DNA from: Allobrachymonas denitrificans DSM 15123 | GTDB lineage: Bacteria; Pseudomonadota; Gammaproteobacteria; Burkholderiales; Burkholderiaceae_C | Direction of reading: 5' to 3' | DNA length: 64,000 bases | Assembly: GCF_900110225.1 (NCBI RefSeq) | Contig: NZ_FOCW01000001.1 | Coordinates: forward strand, 930,001-994,000 | In this document: positions 49,261 to 56,990 of the stretch, one piece after another | Layout of the letters: each line of letters begins with the position of its first letter | How positions within the stretch are numbered: the first letter of the stretch is position 1 | The notes under the pieces: model-generated | The model's input: the letters and a program-made list of their open reading frames with translations, nothing else | Database searches by the model: none | Told to the model about the DNA's origin: nothing | Position numbers and translations under genes: made by a program

Positions 49261-50061
49261 ATGAGCACATCTCCCGCCATTCCCGCAGACTGGATCCAGC
49301 CGCAATGGCCCGCGCCGCAGGGCGTGCGGGCACTGTTCACCACGCGTGCAGGAGGCGTTTCAGCGGCTCCGTTCGACAGCTTCAATCTGGGTGACCATGT
49401 GCAGGATGACCCAGAGGCAGTGACCCGGAATCGGGCCGTGCTCGCGTCGGTAGCGGGGATGCATCCGGTCTTTCTGCAGCAGGTGCATGGCTGCGACGTG
49501 CTGCCGCTGGAGAGTACTTCTGCCGACGGGCAGGTGGCCGATGCGTGTTTCAGCACCACCCGCGGAGTGGCCTGCACTGTCATGGTGGCGGACTGTCTGC
49601 CCGTGCTGTTCTCGCACCGCAGTCTGCCTCTGGTCGGGGCGGCGCATGCGGGGTGGCGTGGCCTGGCTGGCGCAGAAGGAGTGGGGGTGCTCGAGCGTCT
49701 GCTGCAGGCCATGGATGCGGCCCTGCAACGCCAGCATGCGGGTACTCCCGCCGACTGGATCGCCTGGCTCGGCCCCTGTATCGGACAGTCGGCCTTCGAG
49801 GTGGGAGACGAGGTGCGCGAGGCCTTCAGCATGCACCATGCGGGTGCGGCGCAATACTTCGGGCAGGGCGTTCGCCCGGGAAAATGGCAGGCAGATCTGG
49901 CGGAGCTGGCACGTCACCGCCTGCAGGCGATGGGCGTGGAAGTTCATGGCAATGACAGCAGTGCGGCCTGGTGCACCTTCAGCCAGCCGCAACGCTTCTA
50001 CTCCTACCGCCGTGCCTCACGCACCGGGCGTATGGCTGCTGCCGTCTGGCTGTCGGTCTGA
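49261..50061 (+). CDS. pgeF: PgeF/YfiH, laccase-fold peptidoglycan editing factor
   Basis: Copper/zinc-site protein of the YfiH family; in E. coli it removes wrongly incorporated amino acids from peptidoglycan precursors, and older names call it polyphenol oxidase. The 266-residue protein has VFLQQVHGCDV, the metal residues in CTVMVADCLPVL and AHAGWRGL, and GPCIGQSAFEVGDEV. ATG 49261 gives the usual N-terminus. Its last 45 bases overlap the end of a gene on the other strand. It is followed by phaC after that gene. Confidence 0.9.
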   Translation: MSTSPAIPADWIQPQWPAPQGVRALFTTRAGGVSAAPFDSFNLGDHVQDDPEAVTRNRAVLASVAGMHPVFLQQVHGCDVLPLESTSADGQVADACFSTTRGVACTVMVADCLPVLFSHRSLPLVGAAHAGWRGLAGAEGVGVLERLLQAMDAALQRQHAGTPADWIAWLGPCIGQSAFEVGDEVREAFSMHHAGAAQYFGQGVRPGKWQADLAELARHRLQAMGVEVHGNDSSAAWCTFSQPQRFYSYRRASRTGRMAAAVWLSV

Positions 50062-50298
50062 CCCGCTCGCCGCCGGCGTTACGGCAGTCTCGGACGGTTC
50101 GGCACTTTCCTGCTCTTCCAGCAGGCGCTTGCGCCGCCTGGCACCATGGCCAAGGATGTAGTGCGCCAGACCCATGGGCAGCACCCCCACGAACAGGAAA
50201 ACCAGGATGGCCTGCAGCACGCTGCCCTGGGGGTGGGAAGCTGTGGTGAGGGCGACCATGCCCACCACGTAAAGCCATCCCAGCAAGATCAAGTACAT
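50017..50298 (-). CDS. Small two-helix membrane protein, antisense overlap with pgeF
   Basis: The 93-residue protein has hydrophobic segments at about residues 2-20 and 27-48, then a basic and acidic tail (HGARRRKRLLEEQESAEPSE). I do not recognise a named family. Its 3' 45 bases overlap the end of pgeF on the opposite strand. It is read divergently from phaC across a 225-base gap. The regular membrane layout and the placement in other Burkholderiales support it as a gene; function unknown. Confidence 0.65.
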   Translation of the reverse strand: MYLILLGWLYVVGMVALTTASHPQGSVLQAILVFLFVGVLPMGLAHYILGHGARRRKRLLEEQESAEPSETAVTPAASGSDRQPDGSSHTPGA

Positions 50299-50523
50299 TC
50301 GTTTGCCTTCAAATTGTCAAAATTGTGTCTTACTATGATTGTCTTCGCGGAGCCAATCTGACGCAGCATATTCTGCCAGCGCCTGTGTACCGGTGTATGC
50401 GTCGGGGCGCGTTCCCGGCAGACTGGAGTACTCCCGGAGCAGCATATTGTCAGTTAGCTGTGGGCGTCTGCAGCTATGATATGGGCAGGATTTCCTGCAG
50501 CTACCAAACAAGGAGACGAGCCG

Positions 50524-52275
50524 ATGAGTACGACCCCCAAGAACCCCTGGGAGGCCATTGCACAGCCCATGCAGACGATGTGGGCCAATGCCATGCAGCA
50601 GATGGGCCAGCCGATGCCGTTCGGCATGCCCGGCGCCATGCCCATGACTGACATGATGGGCACTTTTGCCAAGATGGTGCCCACGGTTCCGGGCGCACCC
50701 CAGGTCAGTTTCGACCCGACCAAGCTGCAGGAACTGCAGCAGGCCTACATGAAGGATCTGACCGAGCTGTGGATGCAGGGCATGGTGCCTCCGAGCATTG
50801 CCACCGACCGCCGCTTCGCCAGTGACGAATGGCAAAAGCAGCCGGTATCCGGCTTTGCTGCCGCCTTGCACCTGATCAATACCCGCATGCTGATGGGTCT
50901 GGCCGATGCCATGCAGGCAGATGCCAAGACCAAGGCGCGCGTCAACTTTGCGGTCGAGCAGTGGGCTGCTGCAGCAGCACCCAGCAACTTCCTGGTGTTC
51001 AACGCCGATGCCCAGCGCAAGGCGATCGAGACCAAGGGCGAGAGCATTGCCAAGGGCATGCAGAACATGCTGCATGACATGCGCCAGGGCCATGTCTCCA
51101 TGACGGACGAGAGCAAGTTCGAGGTGGGCCGCAACGTCGCCACCACCGAAGGCGCCGTGGTGTTCGAGAACGAGCTGTTTCAGCTGATCGAATACAAGCC
51201 GCTGACCGAGAAGGTGCATGAGCGTCCCTTCCTGTTCATTCCGCCCTGCATCAACAAGTTCTACATCCTCGACCTGCAGCCCGACAACTCCGTTGTGCGC
51301 TACCTGATCGAGCAGGGCCACCACGCCTTCATGCTGAGCTGGCGCAACCCCGATGCCAGCATGGCGCAAGTCACTTGGGATGACTACATCGAGAAGGGTG
51401 CCATCACCGCCATCAAGACGGTGCAGGACCTGACCAAGAAACCCGACATCAACGCGCTGGGCTTCTGCGTGGGCGGCACGATCCTGAGCAACGCTCTGGC
51501 CGTGCTGGCTGCCCGTGGCGACAAGCCGGTGCACAGCGCCACCTTCCTGACCGCGCTGCTCGACTTCACCAACACCGGTGTACTCGACCTGTTCATCGAC
51601 GAAGGCTTCGTGCGCATGCGCGAACTGCAGTTCGGCCAGGGCGGCCTGATGCCGGCGAGCGACCTGTCGACCACCTTCAGCTTCCTGCGCCCGAACGATC
51701 TGGTGTGGAACTACGTGGTGGGCAACTACCTCAAGGGCGAAACCCCGCCGCCGTTCGACCTGCTGTACTGGAACAGCGATTCGACCAACCTGCCGGGCCC
51801 GATGTACGCCTGGTACCTGCGCAACACCTACCTCGAAAACAAGCTGATCACCCCCGGCGCGGTCGAGGTGTGCGGCGAGAAGATCGACTTCAACAAGATC
51901 GACATTCCCGTCTACATCTACGGCTCGCGCGAAGACCATATCGTGCCGATCGAGGGTGCCTACGCCACCACGCAGGTGCTGCCGGGCGAGAAGCGTTTCG
52001 TGATGGGCGCCTCCGGCCACATCGCCGGCGTGATCAACCCGGTGAAGAAGAACAAGCGCAGCTACTGGACCAACGACGAACTGCCGGCCAGCCACGAAGA
52101 GTGGGTGGCAGGTGCTACCGAGCATGCCGGCAGCTGGTGGGCAGACTGGTCGGGCTGGCTGGAGCAGCAGGGCGGCAAGCTGGTTGCTGCGCCCAAGCGT
52201 TACGGCTCCACCAAGTACAAGGAAATCGAGCCGGCTCCGGGCCGCTACGTGAAGGCCAAGGCCAGCCTGATGTAA
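50524..52275 (+). CDS. phaC: PhaC, class I polyhydroxyalkanoate synthase
   Basis: Polymerises (R)-3-hydroxybutyryl-CoA on the surface of PHB granules. The 583-residue protein has a variable N-terminal domain, then an alpha/beta-hydrolase fold with the modified lipase box GFCVGG (Cys315), Asp471 in SREDHIVP and His499 in SGHIAGV, the catalytic triad. ACAAGGAGA precedes ATG 50524, which is preferred to an upstream in-frame ATG. Class I size and the Cys-box without a subunit gene (phaE/phaR) agree. phaB follows, without phaA. Confidence 0.95.
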   Translation: MSTTPKNPWEAIAQPMQTMWANAMQQMGQPMPFGMPGAMPMTDMMGTFAKMVPTVPGAPQVSFDPTKLQELQQAYMKDLTELWMQGMVPPSIATDRRFASDEWQKQPVSGFAAALHLINTRMLMGLADAMQADAKTKARVNFAVEQWAAAAAPSNFLVFNADAQRKAIETKGESIAKGMQNMLHDMRQGHVSMTDESKFEVGRNVATTEGAVVFENELFQLIEYKPLTEKVHERPFLFIPPCINKFYILDLQPDNSVVRYLIEQGHHAFMLSWRNPDASMAQVTWDDYIEKGAITAIKTVQDLTKKPDINALGFCVGGTILSNALAVLAARGDKPVHSATFLTALLDFTNTGVLDLFIDEGFVRMRELQFGQGGLMPASDLSTTFSFLRPNDLVWNYVVGNYLKGETPPPFDLLYWNSDSTNLPGPMYAWYLRNTYLENKLITPGAVEVCGEKIDFNKIDIPVYIYGSREDHIVPIEGAYATTQVLPGEKRFVMGASGHIAGVINPVKKNKRSYWTNDELPASHEEWVAGATEHAGSWWADWSGWLEQQGGKLVAAPKRYGSTKYKEIEPAPGRYVKAKASLM

Positions 52276-52412
52276 GCGCTTGCGGTGCGCCCTGGATGCC
52301 GATCGGCACTCAGGGTAAGCCATAGGCGTGTTTTTACCAAGTGGCGCTGGAGTCCGTCGGCGCCGCTTCTAAACTGGAATGGCAACGGATTTTTTTACCA
52401 GAGGAGACGACA

Positions 52413-53150
52413 ATGACTCAAAAAGTAGCGTATGTAACGGGTGGCATGGGCGGCATCGGTACCGCAATCTGCCAGCGTCTGCACAAGGATGGTTTCAAGG
52501 TGATTGCTGGCTGCGGCCCGACCCGTGACTTCCAGAAGTGGCTGGACGAGCAGAAGGCAGAGGGCTACACCTTCTACGCTTCCGTGGGTAACGTGGGCGA
52601 CTGGGACTCCACCGTCGAAGCTTTCGCCAAGGCCAAGGCTGAGCATGGCCCGATCGACGTGCTGGTGAACAACGCCGGTATCACGCGCGACCGCATGTTC
52701 GTCAAGATGACGCCCGAAGACTGGAAGGCCGTGATCGAGACCAACCTGAACTCCATGTTCAACGTGACCAAGCAGGTCGTGCCCGACATGGTGGAGCGTG
52801 GTTTCGGCCGCATCATCAACATCTCTTCCGTGAACGGTGCCAAGGGTCAGGCTGGCCAGACCAACTACTCTGCTGCCAAGGCCGGCATGCACGGCTTCTC
52901 CATGGCCCTGGCCCAGGAACTGGCCAACAAGGGCGTGACCGTCAACACCGTGAGCCCCGGCTACATCGGTACCGACATGGTCCGCGCCATCCGTGAAGAC
53001 GTGCTGGAAAAGATCGTGGCCACCATCCCGGTCAAGCGCCTGGGTACGCCCGAAGAGATCGGCTCCATCGTCAGCTGGCTGGCTGGCCCGGATTCCGGCT
53101 TCACCACTGGCGCCGAATTCGCCTGCAACGGCGGTCTGCACATGAGCTGA
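52413..53150 (+). CDS. phaB: PhaB, acetoacetyl-CoA reductase
   Basis: NADPH-dependent reductase supplying (R)-3-hydroxybutyryl-CoA to PhaC. The 245-residue short-chain dehydrogenase has GGMGGIG near the N-terminus, VNNAGITRD, and the active site Tyr152/Lys156 (YSAAKAG), with the PhaB-type C-terminal FTTGAEFACNGGLHM. AGAGGAGA precedes ATG 52413. It is 137 bases beyond phaC and ends in a terminator. A FabG-type role is less likely because fabG is already in the fab cluster. Confidence 0.94.
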   Translation: MTQKVAYVTGGMGGIGTAICQRLHKDGFKVIAGCGPTRDFQKWLDEQKAEGYTFYASVGNVGDWDSTVEAFAKAKAEHGPIDVLVNNAGITRDRMFVKMTPEDWKAVIETNLNSMFNVTKQVVPDMVERGFGRIINISSVNGAKGQAGQTNYSAAKAGMHGFSMALAQELANKGVTVNTVSPGYIGTDMVRAIREDVLEKIVATIPVKRLGTPEEIGSIVSWLAGPDSGFTTGAEFACNGGLHMS

Positions 53151-53184
53151 TTCCCTGTCGGGATTTCACTGCCATGTGAGAAAG

Positions 53185-53210
53185 AGTCCTGCTTCGGCAG
53201 GACTTTTTTC
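53185..53210 (+). terminator. Rho-independent terminator of phaB
   Basis: AGTCCTGC and GCAGGACT pair around TTCG (53185-53204), followed by six T. Confidence 0.93.
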
Positions 53211-53246
53211 TTGGGTGCGGCCACTGTCACGAAAATGTCGTCACAG

Positions 53247-53275
53247 TGGAAAAACCCAAAAAACTGATATATAAT
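53247..53275 (+). promoter_or_regulatory. tRNA-Asn promoter
   Basis: TGGAAA (53247-53252), a 17-base spacer and a perfect TATAAT (53270-53275) lie 12 bases before the first tRNA. An inverted repeat CCACTGT/ACAGTGG (53221-53227 and 53243-53249) sits over the -35. Confidence 0.75.
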
Positions 53276-53287
53276 TTCAGTCTCTGT

Positions 53288-53363
53288 TCCTCAATAGCTC
53301 AGTCGGTAGAGCGCCGGACTGTTAATCCGTAGGTCCCTGGTTCGAGCCCAGGTTGAGGAGCCA
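53288..53363 (+). tRNA. tRNA-Asn (GUU), copy 1
   Basis: A 76-base gene with acceptor TCCTCAA/TTGAGGA, discriminator G and encoded CCA (53361-53363). The anticodon GTT is at 53321-53323, the D stem and TTCGAGC T-loop are intact. Copy 2 is identical. Confidence 0.98.
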
Positions 53364-53402
53364 GAACAATTCAATGTGTTGCCTTGTGCAGCATACCGAC
53401 AT

Positions 53403-53478
53403 TCCTCAATAGCTCAGTCGGTAGAGCGCCGGACTGTTAATCCGTAGGTCCCTGGTTCGAGCCCAGGTTGAGGAGCCA
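53403..53478 (+). tRNA. tRNA-Asn (GUU), copy 2
   Basis: Identical to copy 1 in all 76 bases, with anticodon GTT at 53436-53438. A 39-base spacer separates the two; one promoter before copy 1 and one terminator after copy 2 make a two-gene transcript likely. Confidence 0.98.
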
Positions 53479-53481
53479 GAC

Positions 53482-53513
53482 AAAGCCCCGCAGCAGATGT
53501 TGCGGGGCTTTTT
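53482..53513 (+). terminator. Terminator after the tRNA-Asn pair
   Basis: An 11-base stem, AAAGCCCCGCA with TGCGGGGCTTT, spans 53482-53511, with a T run at its end. It lies just past the second tRNA. Confidence 0.92.
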
Positions 53514-53577
53514 CTTTGTCCGCGCTTATGCCGTATGCTGGAGCTTTTCCGGCTCGTTCTTGATGGAGAGTTTTGCC

Positions 53578-54423
53578 ATGCAGGCCCCCGATTTCGACTT
53601 CAGCTACATCCATGTGCTCAGCATTGCGGGTTCGGACAGCGGCGGTGGTGCCGGCATCCAGGCCGACCTGAAAACCTGTGCCGCCCTGGGTGTGTACGGC
53701 ATGACGGCGATCACGGCCATTACCGCCCAGAACACGCGGGGCGTGACGGCCATCCATTCCGTGCCTCCCGAGGTGATTGCCGCCCAGATCGATGCGGTCG
53801 CCACCGATATCGGCGTGGAGGCCGTGAAGATCGGCATGCTGCATGCGCCGGAGGTGGCGGAGACAGTGGCAGCTGCGCTGGAGCGGCATGCTTTCGGGCA
53901 GGTGGTGCTGGATCCGGTCATGGTGGCAACCAGCGGTTCGGTGCTGATGGAAAACAGCACGGTGGACGTGCTGGTCAAGCGCCTGTTTCCGCTGGCCAGC
54001 ATCATCACGCCGAATCTGGATGAGGCGTCCCTGCTGCTGGGCCGCAAGCTGGACACCGTCGATGCCATGCGGGAGGCTGCGCGTGAACTGCAGCAGCGGG
54101 GTGCCCGTGCCGTGTTGCTGAAGGGCGGGCATCTGCCGGGCGAGCGCGTGGCTGATGTGCTGCTGCTGGAGGATGGCGAAGAACTGGTGATGGACGGCGC
54201 GCGCATTGCCACGCCGAACACCCATGGCACAGGATGCACGCTGTCGTCGGCCATCGCCAGCTATCTGGCGCTGGGCGAGGAGCTTCCGGATGCCGTGCGC
54301 ATGGCACGCGAGTTTGTGCGCAAGGCGCTGGAGGCCGGGGCGAATGTACGCACCGGAACCGTCGGCAACGGACCGCTGAATCACGGCTTTGCCCCGCGGG
54401 TGACGCGGATGGATCGGCTGTAG
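53578..54423 (+). CDS. thiD: ThiD-type hydroxymethylpyrimidine (phosphate) kinase
   Basis: Phosphorylates HMP and HMP-P for thiamine synthesis. The 281-residue ribokinase-fold protein has [16 protein letters not shown] near the N-terminus, [20 protein letters not shown], and the ATP/anion motif [16 protein letters not shown] 53578 follows GGAGAG; ATG 53563 and one further upstream are in frame but less supported. No TPP riboswitch-like structure is apparent in the 64-base leader, nor any other thi gene nearby. Confidence 0.93.
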   Translation: MQAPDFDFSYIHVLSIAGSDSGGGAGIQADLKTCAALGVYGMTAITAITAQNTRGVTAIHSVPPEVIAAQIDAVATDIGVEAVKIGMLHAPEVAETVAAALERHAFGQVVLDPVMVATSGSVLMENSTVDVLVKRLFPLASIITPNLDEASLLLGRKLDTVDAMREAARELQQRGARAVLLKGGHLPGERVADVLLLEDGEELVMDGARIATPNTHGTGCTLSSAIASYLALGEELPDAVRMAREFVRKALEAGANVRTGTVGNGPLNHGFAPRVTRMDRL

Positions 54424-54513
54424 ATCTGTTACAGGAGTTGCGGCGCTTCACGCATGCCGGCATCGGCTGTTGTTAGGCTGGACACCATTGCAACATGGGC
54501 AAGGAGGTGTCCC

Positions 54514-55146
54514 ATGCAGAGTCATTGGAATGCTGTGGCGCTGTTCGCCGCTGTGCTGCTCGCGGCGTGTTCGGATGCGGGCCGTGAACTTCCGGCGTCT
54601 TCTGAGCAGAGTGGGAGTGCTGCCAGCACTCCGGTGGAGGGTGGCAGTAGCGCGGTGCCGGTATCGGAAGGGACTGCGGTTGATGGGGACGAGCAGGAGC
54701 GTGACAAGGGCCTGAATGAAGGCCGACCGGCTTCTGCTTCTGCTTCTGCCGCGGAGCCGGTTCAGCCGGTGGTTTCGCCGGAAGAGCAGGCCAGGCTTGA
54801 AAAGCAGCTGTGGCTGGAGTCACCTCTGTACGGCAGCGACAACCACATGGCCCGGGCCCGCCGGGTGACGATTACCCCTTTGGGCGATGACGGCTACCGC
54901 GTGCTGATCGCGAATCAGATGTCGTTTGAGTGTGATCTGGCTTTCAACAGCAGGGGGCAGCCTGCGCGCATGGCGCACTGCGCCCCCAAGCTAGCTGAAA
55001 ACAGCGAATGGAAGGTGGTGCAGAAGGAGGTTCCACTGCATTGCTCCGCGCTGGCAACCGAAGTGGTGTGCAGCGGGGAGTACGACCTGGGAATGCCTGC
55101 GGGCGGCACCTTCCCCGGACGCATGACGATTGCGCGCAAGCGCTGA
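54514..55146 (+). CDS. Predicted lipoprotein of unknown function
   Basis: The 210-residue protein has a lipoprotein signal ending LLAAC with Cys19 as the likely lipid-bearing residue. A low-complexity stretch rich in Ser, Ala, Glu and Gly runs to about residue 90, followed by a compact domain with four cysteines (SFECDLAF, AHCAPK, LHCSA, VVCSGEY) that could form two disulfides. AAGGAGG precedes ATG 54514. I do not recognise the domain. No terminator follows; a heptanucleotide repeat lies 54 bases past the stop. Confidence 0.8.
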   Translation: MQSHWNAVALFAAVLLAACSDAGRELPASSEQSGSAASTPVEGGSSAVPVSEGTAVDGDEQERDKGLNEGRPASASASAAEPVQPVVSPEEQARLEKQLWLESPLYGSDNHMARARRVTITPLGDDGYRVLIANQMSFECDLAFNSRGQPARMAHCAPKLAENSEWKVVQKEVPLHCSALATEVVCSGEYDLGMPAGGTFPGRMTIARKR

Positions 55147-55200
55147 AGGGCATGACAGGGATGCAGCCAGAGGGCGGCTCGCTGGTGCCCGTATGATCTG

Positions 55201-55283
55201 GCCGCCTGCCGCCTGCCGCCTGCCGCCTGCCGCCTGCCGCCTGCCGCCTGCCGCCTGCCGCCTGCCGCCTGCCGCCTGCCGCC
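55201..55283. repeat. Heptanucleotide tandem repeat, GCCGCCT x 11
   Basis: Eleven perfect GCCGCCT units run from 55201 to 55277, with a partial twelfth unit of six bases (to 55283). It lies between the 3' ends of the lipoprotein gene and fpr, and is outside both. The identity of every unit suggests recent expansion. Confidence 0.97.
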
Positions 55284-55297
55284 CCGGTATCGACCGC

Positions 55298-56371
55298 TCA
55301 GTCGAAATTCGGTGATTCCACGCCCAGCACCTTGTGCAGCTTGGGGCTGGTGGTGGTGTACTGCAGGAACACCTTCTTCTCGGGGAAGATGAAGTCCATG
55401 GCGCCGAAGGCGGCCAGGGCGCATTCGTGGAAGCCGGAGAGGATCAGCTTCTTCTTGCCGGGATAGGTGTTGATGTCACCCACGGCGAAGATGCCGGGGA
55501 CGCTGGTGGAGAACTTCTCGGTATCGACCACCAGCTGCTTGCGTTCGATCTCCAGACCCCATTCGGCAATCGGGCCGAGCTTGGGCGAGAGGCCGAAGAA
55601 CACCATGAGCACGTCCAGCGGCACGGAGCGTGTCACGGCATCGCCGCCGGTGACCTTGACGGCAGTGAGCTTGCCATCGGTCTCTTCGTAGCCGGTGATC
55701 TGGCCGACGAGGAACTGCATCTCGTGCTGGTTGCACAGCGCCTTCATCTTCTGCACGCTGGCCGGTGCGGCGCGGAAACCGTCGCGGCGGTGCACCAGGA
55801 TGACGCTTTCGGCCTTGTGTGCCGTGTCGGATGTGAAATCAAGCGTCCAGTCGAGTGCGGAGTCGCCGCCGCCAACGATCACCAGGTTCTTGCCGGCAAA
55901 GTCTTCCGGGCGCTTGACGCGGTAGAACAGCTGACTCTCTTCGAATTTCTCCAGCCCCTCCACCTTGAGCTTGCGGGGCTGGAAGGCGCCCACGCCGGCG
56001 GCGATGAAGATGGTCTTGGTGAGGAACTCGGTGTTCTTGCTGGTGCAGACGTAGAAGCGGCCGTCGGGCTGCTGCTCGACTTCGGTCACTTCCTGGCCGA
56101 GGTGGAAGGTGGCGCCAAAGGGCTCGATCTGCTTCATCAGCGCATCGGTGAGCTCCTTGCCGGTGCACACGGGAATGGCGGGGATGTCGTAGATGGGCTT
56201 GTCGGGGTAGAGCTCGACCGGCTGGCCGCCGGGGTAGGCCAGGGCATCGATGATGTGCGCCTTGACTTCCAGCAGTCCGAGTTCGAACACCTGGAAGAGG
56301 CCGACCGGCCCCGCACCGATGATGACGGCATCTGCCTCGATCGCGTTGGGGAATGTGCGTTCTGTAGTCAT
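55298..56371 (-). CDS. Ferredoxin-NADP+ reductase, thioredoxin-reductase-like
   Basis: FAD enzyme of the TrxR-like FNR group that moves electrons between NADPH and ferredoxin or flavodoxin. The 357-residue protein has [14 protein letters not shown] (FAD), [12 protein letters not shown] (NADPH), [16 protein letters not shown] and [18 protein letters not shown], and has no CxxC redox pair, which separates it from thioredoxin reductase. Length is above TrxB because of a C-terminal subdomain ([18 protein letters not shown]). It follows fdxA at 82 bases, so the two are probably one electron-transfer unit. Confidence 0.9.
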   Translation of the reverse strand: MTTERTFPNAIEADAVIIGAGPVGLFQVFELGLLEVKAHIIDALAYPGGQPVELYPDKPIYDIPAIPVCTGKELTDALMKQIEPFGATFHLGQEVTEVEQQPDGRFYVCTSKNTEFLTKTIFIAAGVGAFQPRKLKVEGLEKFEESQLFYRVKRPEDFAGKNLVIVGGGDSALDWTLDFTSDTAHKAESVILVHRRDGFRAAPASVQKMKALCNQHEMQFLVGQITGYEETDGKLTAVKVTGGDAVTRSVPLDVLMVFFGLSPKLGPIAEWGLEIERKQLVVDTEKFSTSVPGIFAVGDINTYPGKKKLILSGFHECALAAFGAMDFIFPEKKVFLQYTTTSPKLHKVLGVESPNFD

Positions 56372-56453
56372 GATGAAGTCAAAAAGGCAGCTTGCGCTGC
56401 CGTGGATGGGGTGCCGGGGCGCAGCGGCGCCGGCGCGTTGGAGGCGAAAGGAA

Positions 56454-56783
56454 TCAGCGCACCAGCTCGTTCAGCTTGCCGGTCTTGTCTTTCCAGTCCT
56501 CGGCATCGGGCAGCGCGTCCTTGCGCTTGGTGATGCTCTTCCAGTTGGGCAGGCGGGCCAGTTCGGCGTTGAGCTTGATCATGTGCTGCTCGTTGGCCGG
56601 AACATCCTCTTCGGCGTAGATGGCGCCGACCGGGCACTCGGGAATGCAGACTGCGCAGTCGATGCATTCATCGGGGTCGATGGTCAGGAAGTTGGGGCCT
56701 TCGCGGAAGCAGTCCACAGGGCACACATCGACACAGTCGGTGTACTTGCAACGGATACAGGCTTCGGTGACGACGTGGGTCAT
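56454..56783 (-). CDS. fdxA: FdxA, seven-iron (3Fe-4S/4Fe-4S) ferredoxin
   Basis: Small electron carrier. The 109-residue protein has [17 protein letters not shown] and [15 protein letters not shown], the cysteine pattern of FdxA ferredoxins with one [3Fe-4S] and one [4Fe-4S] cluster, and a C-terminal extension of about 50 residues typical of this group. A good promoter lies upstream (56836-56864). It precedes the ferredoxin reductase gene, and follows the cys operon on the same strand. Confidence 0.94.
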   Translation of the reverse strand: MTHVVTEACIRCKYTDCVDVCPVDCFREGPNFLTIDPDECIDCAVCIPECPVGAIYAEEDVPANEQHMIKLNAELARLPNWKSITKRKDALPDAEDWKDKTGKLNELVR

Positions 56784-56835
56784 GGTGGCTTCTCTTCTGA
56801 AACGGAAATACGACAGGAATGATGGCTAACCTGGA

Positions 56836-56864
56836 ATTTTAGCTGCTGGGACCGGTATTGTCAG
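56836..56864 (-). promoter_or_regulatory. fdxA promoter
   Basis: On the minus strand CTGACA (56864-56859), a 17-base spacer and TAAAAT (56841-56836) make a near-consensus sigma-70 promoter, about 50 bases before the fdxA start. Confidence 0.7.
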
Positions 56865-56954
56865 ATTTAAGGGAAATGTAAACCGTCAAATCCGGTCGGG
56901 TCTTGCGTCAGGTCAAGCCCGGGAAGCGGCACTGTGTCGCCAGTGCAAACGATA

Positions 56955-56979
56955 CGCCCAAGTGCGTCTGCCTTGGGCG
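56955..56979 (-). terminator. Hairpin downstream of cysN
   Basis: CGCCCAAG and CTTGGGCG (8-bp perfect stem, 9-base loop) lie 11 bases past the cysN stop. No strong T run follows, so termination may be partial and leave read-through toward fdxA. Confidence 0.4.
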
Positions 56980-56990
56980 ATCAGGGTTAT

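Noticed and set aside
52341-52412. Upstream extension of phaB from 52341
   Set aside because: It reads through the leader and ribosome-binding site. MTQKVAYVTGG at 52413 is the normal start of the family.
53514-53577. TPP riboswitch before thiD
   Set aside because: The leader is only 64 bases and follows a tRNA terminator. I see no conserved thi-box pattern.
55201-55283. Heptanucleotide array as a CRISPR
   Set aside because: The units are 7 bases with no spacers, so it is a simple tandem repeat. No cas genes lie near it.
55130-55424. Short frames through the heptanucleotide repeat giving Pro/Ala/Cys or Gly/Arg/Gln repeats
   Set aside because: These are translations of the repeat itself. 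No ribosome-binding site or conserved flank supports them, and one runs antisense into the ferredoxin-reductase gene.
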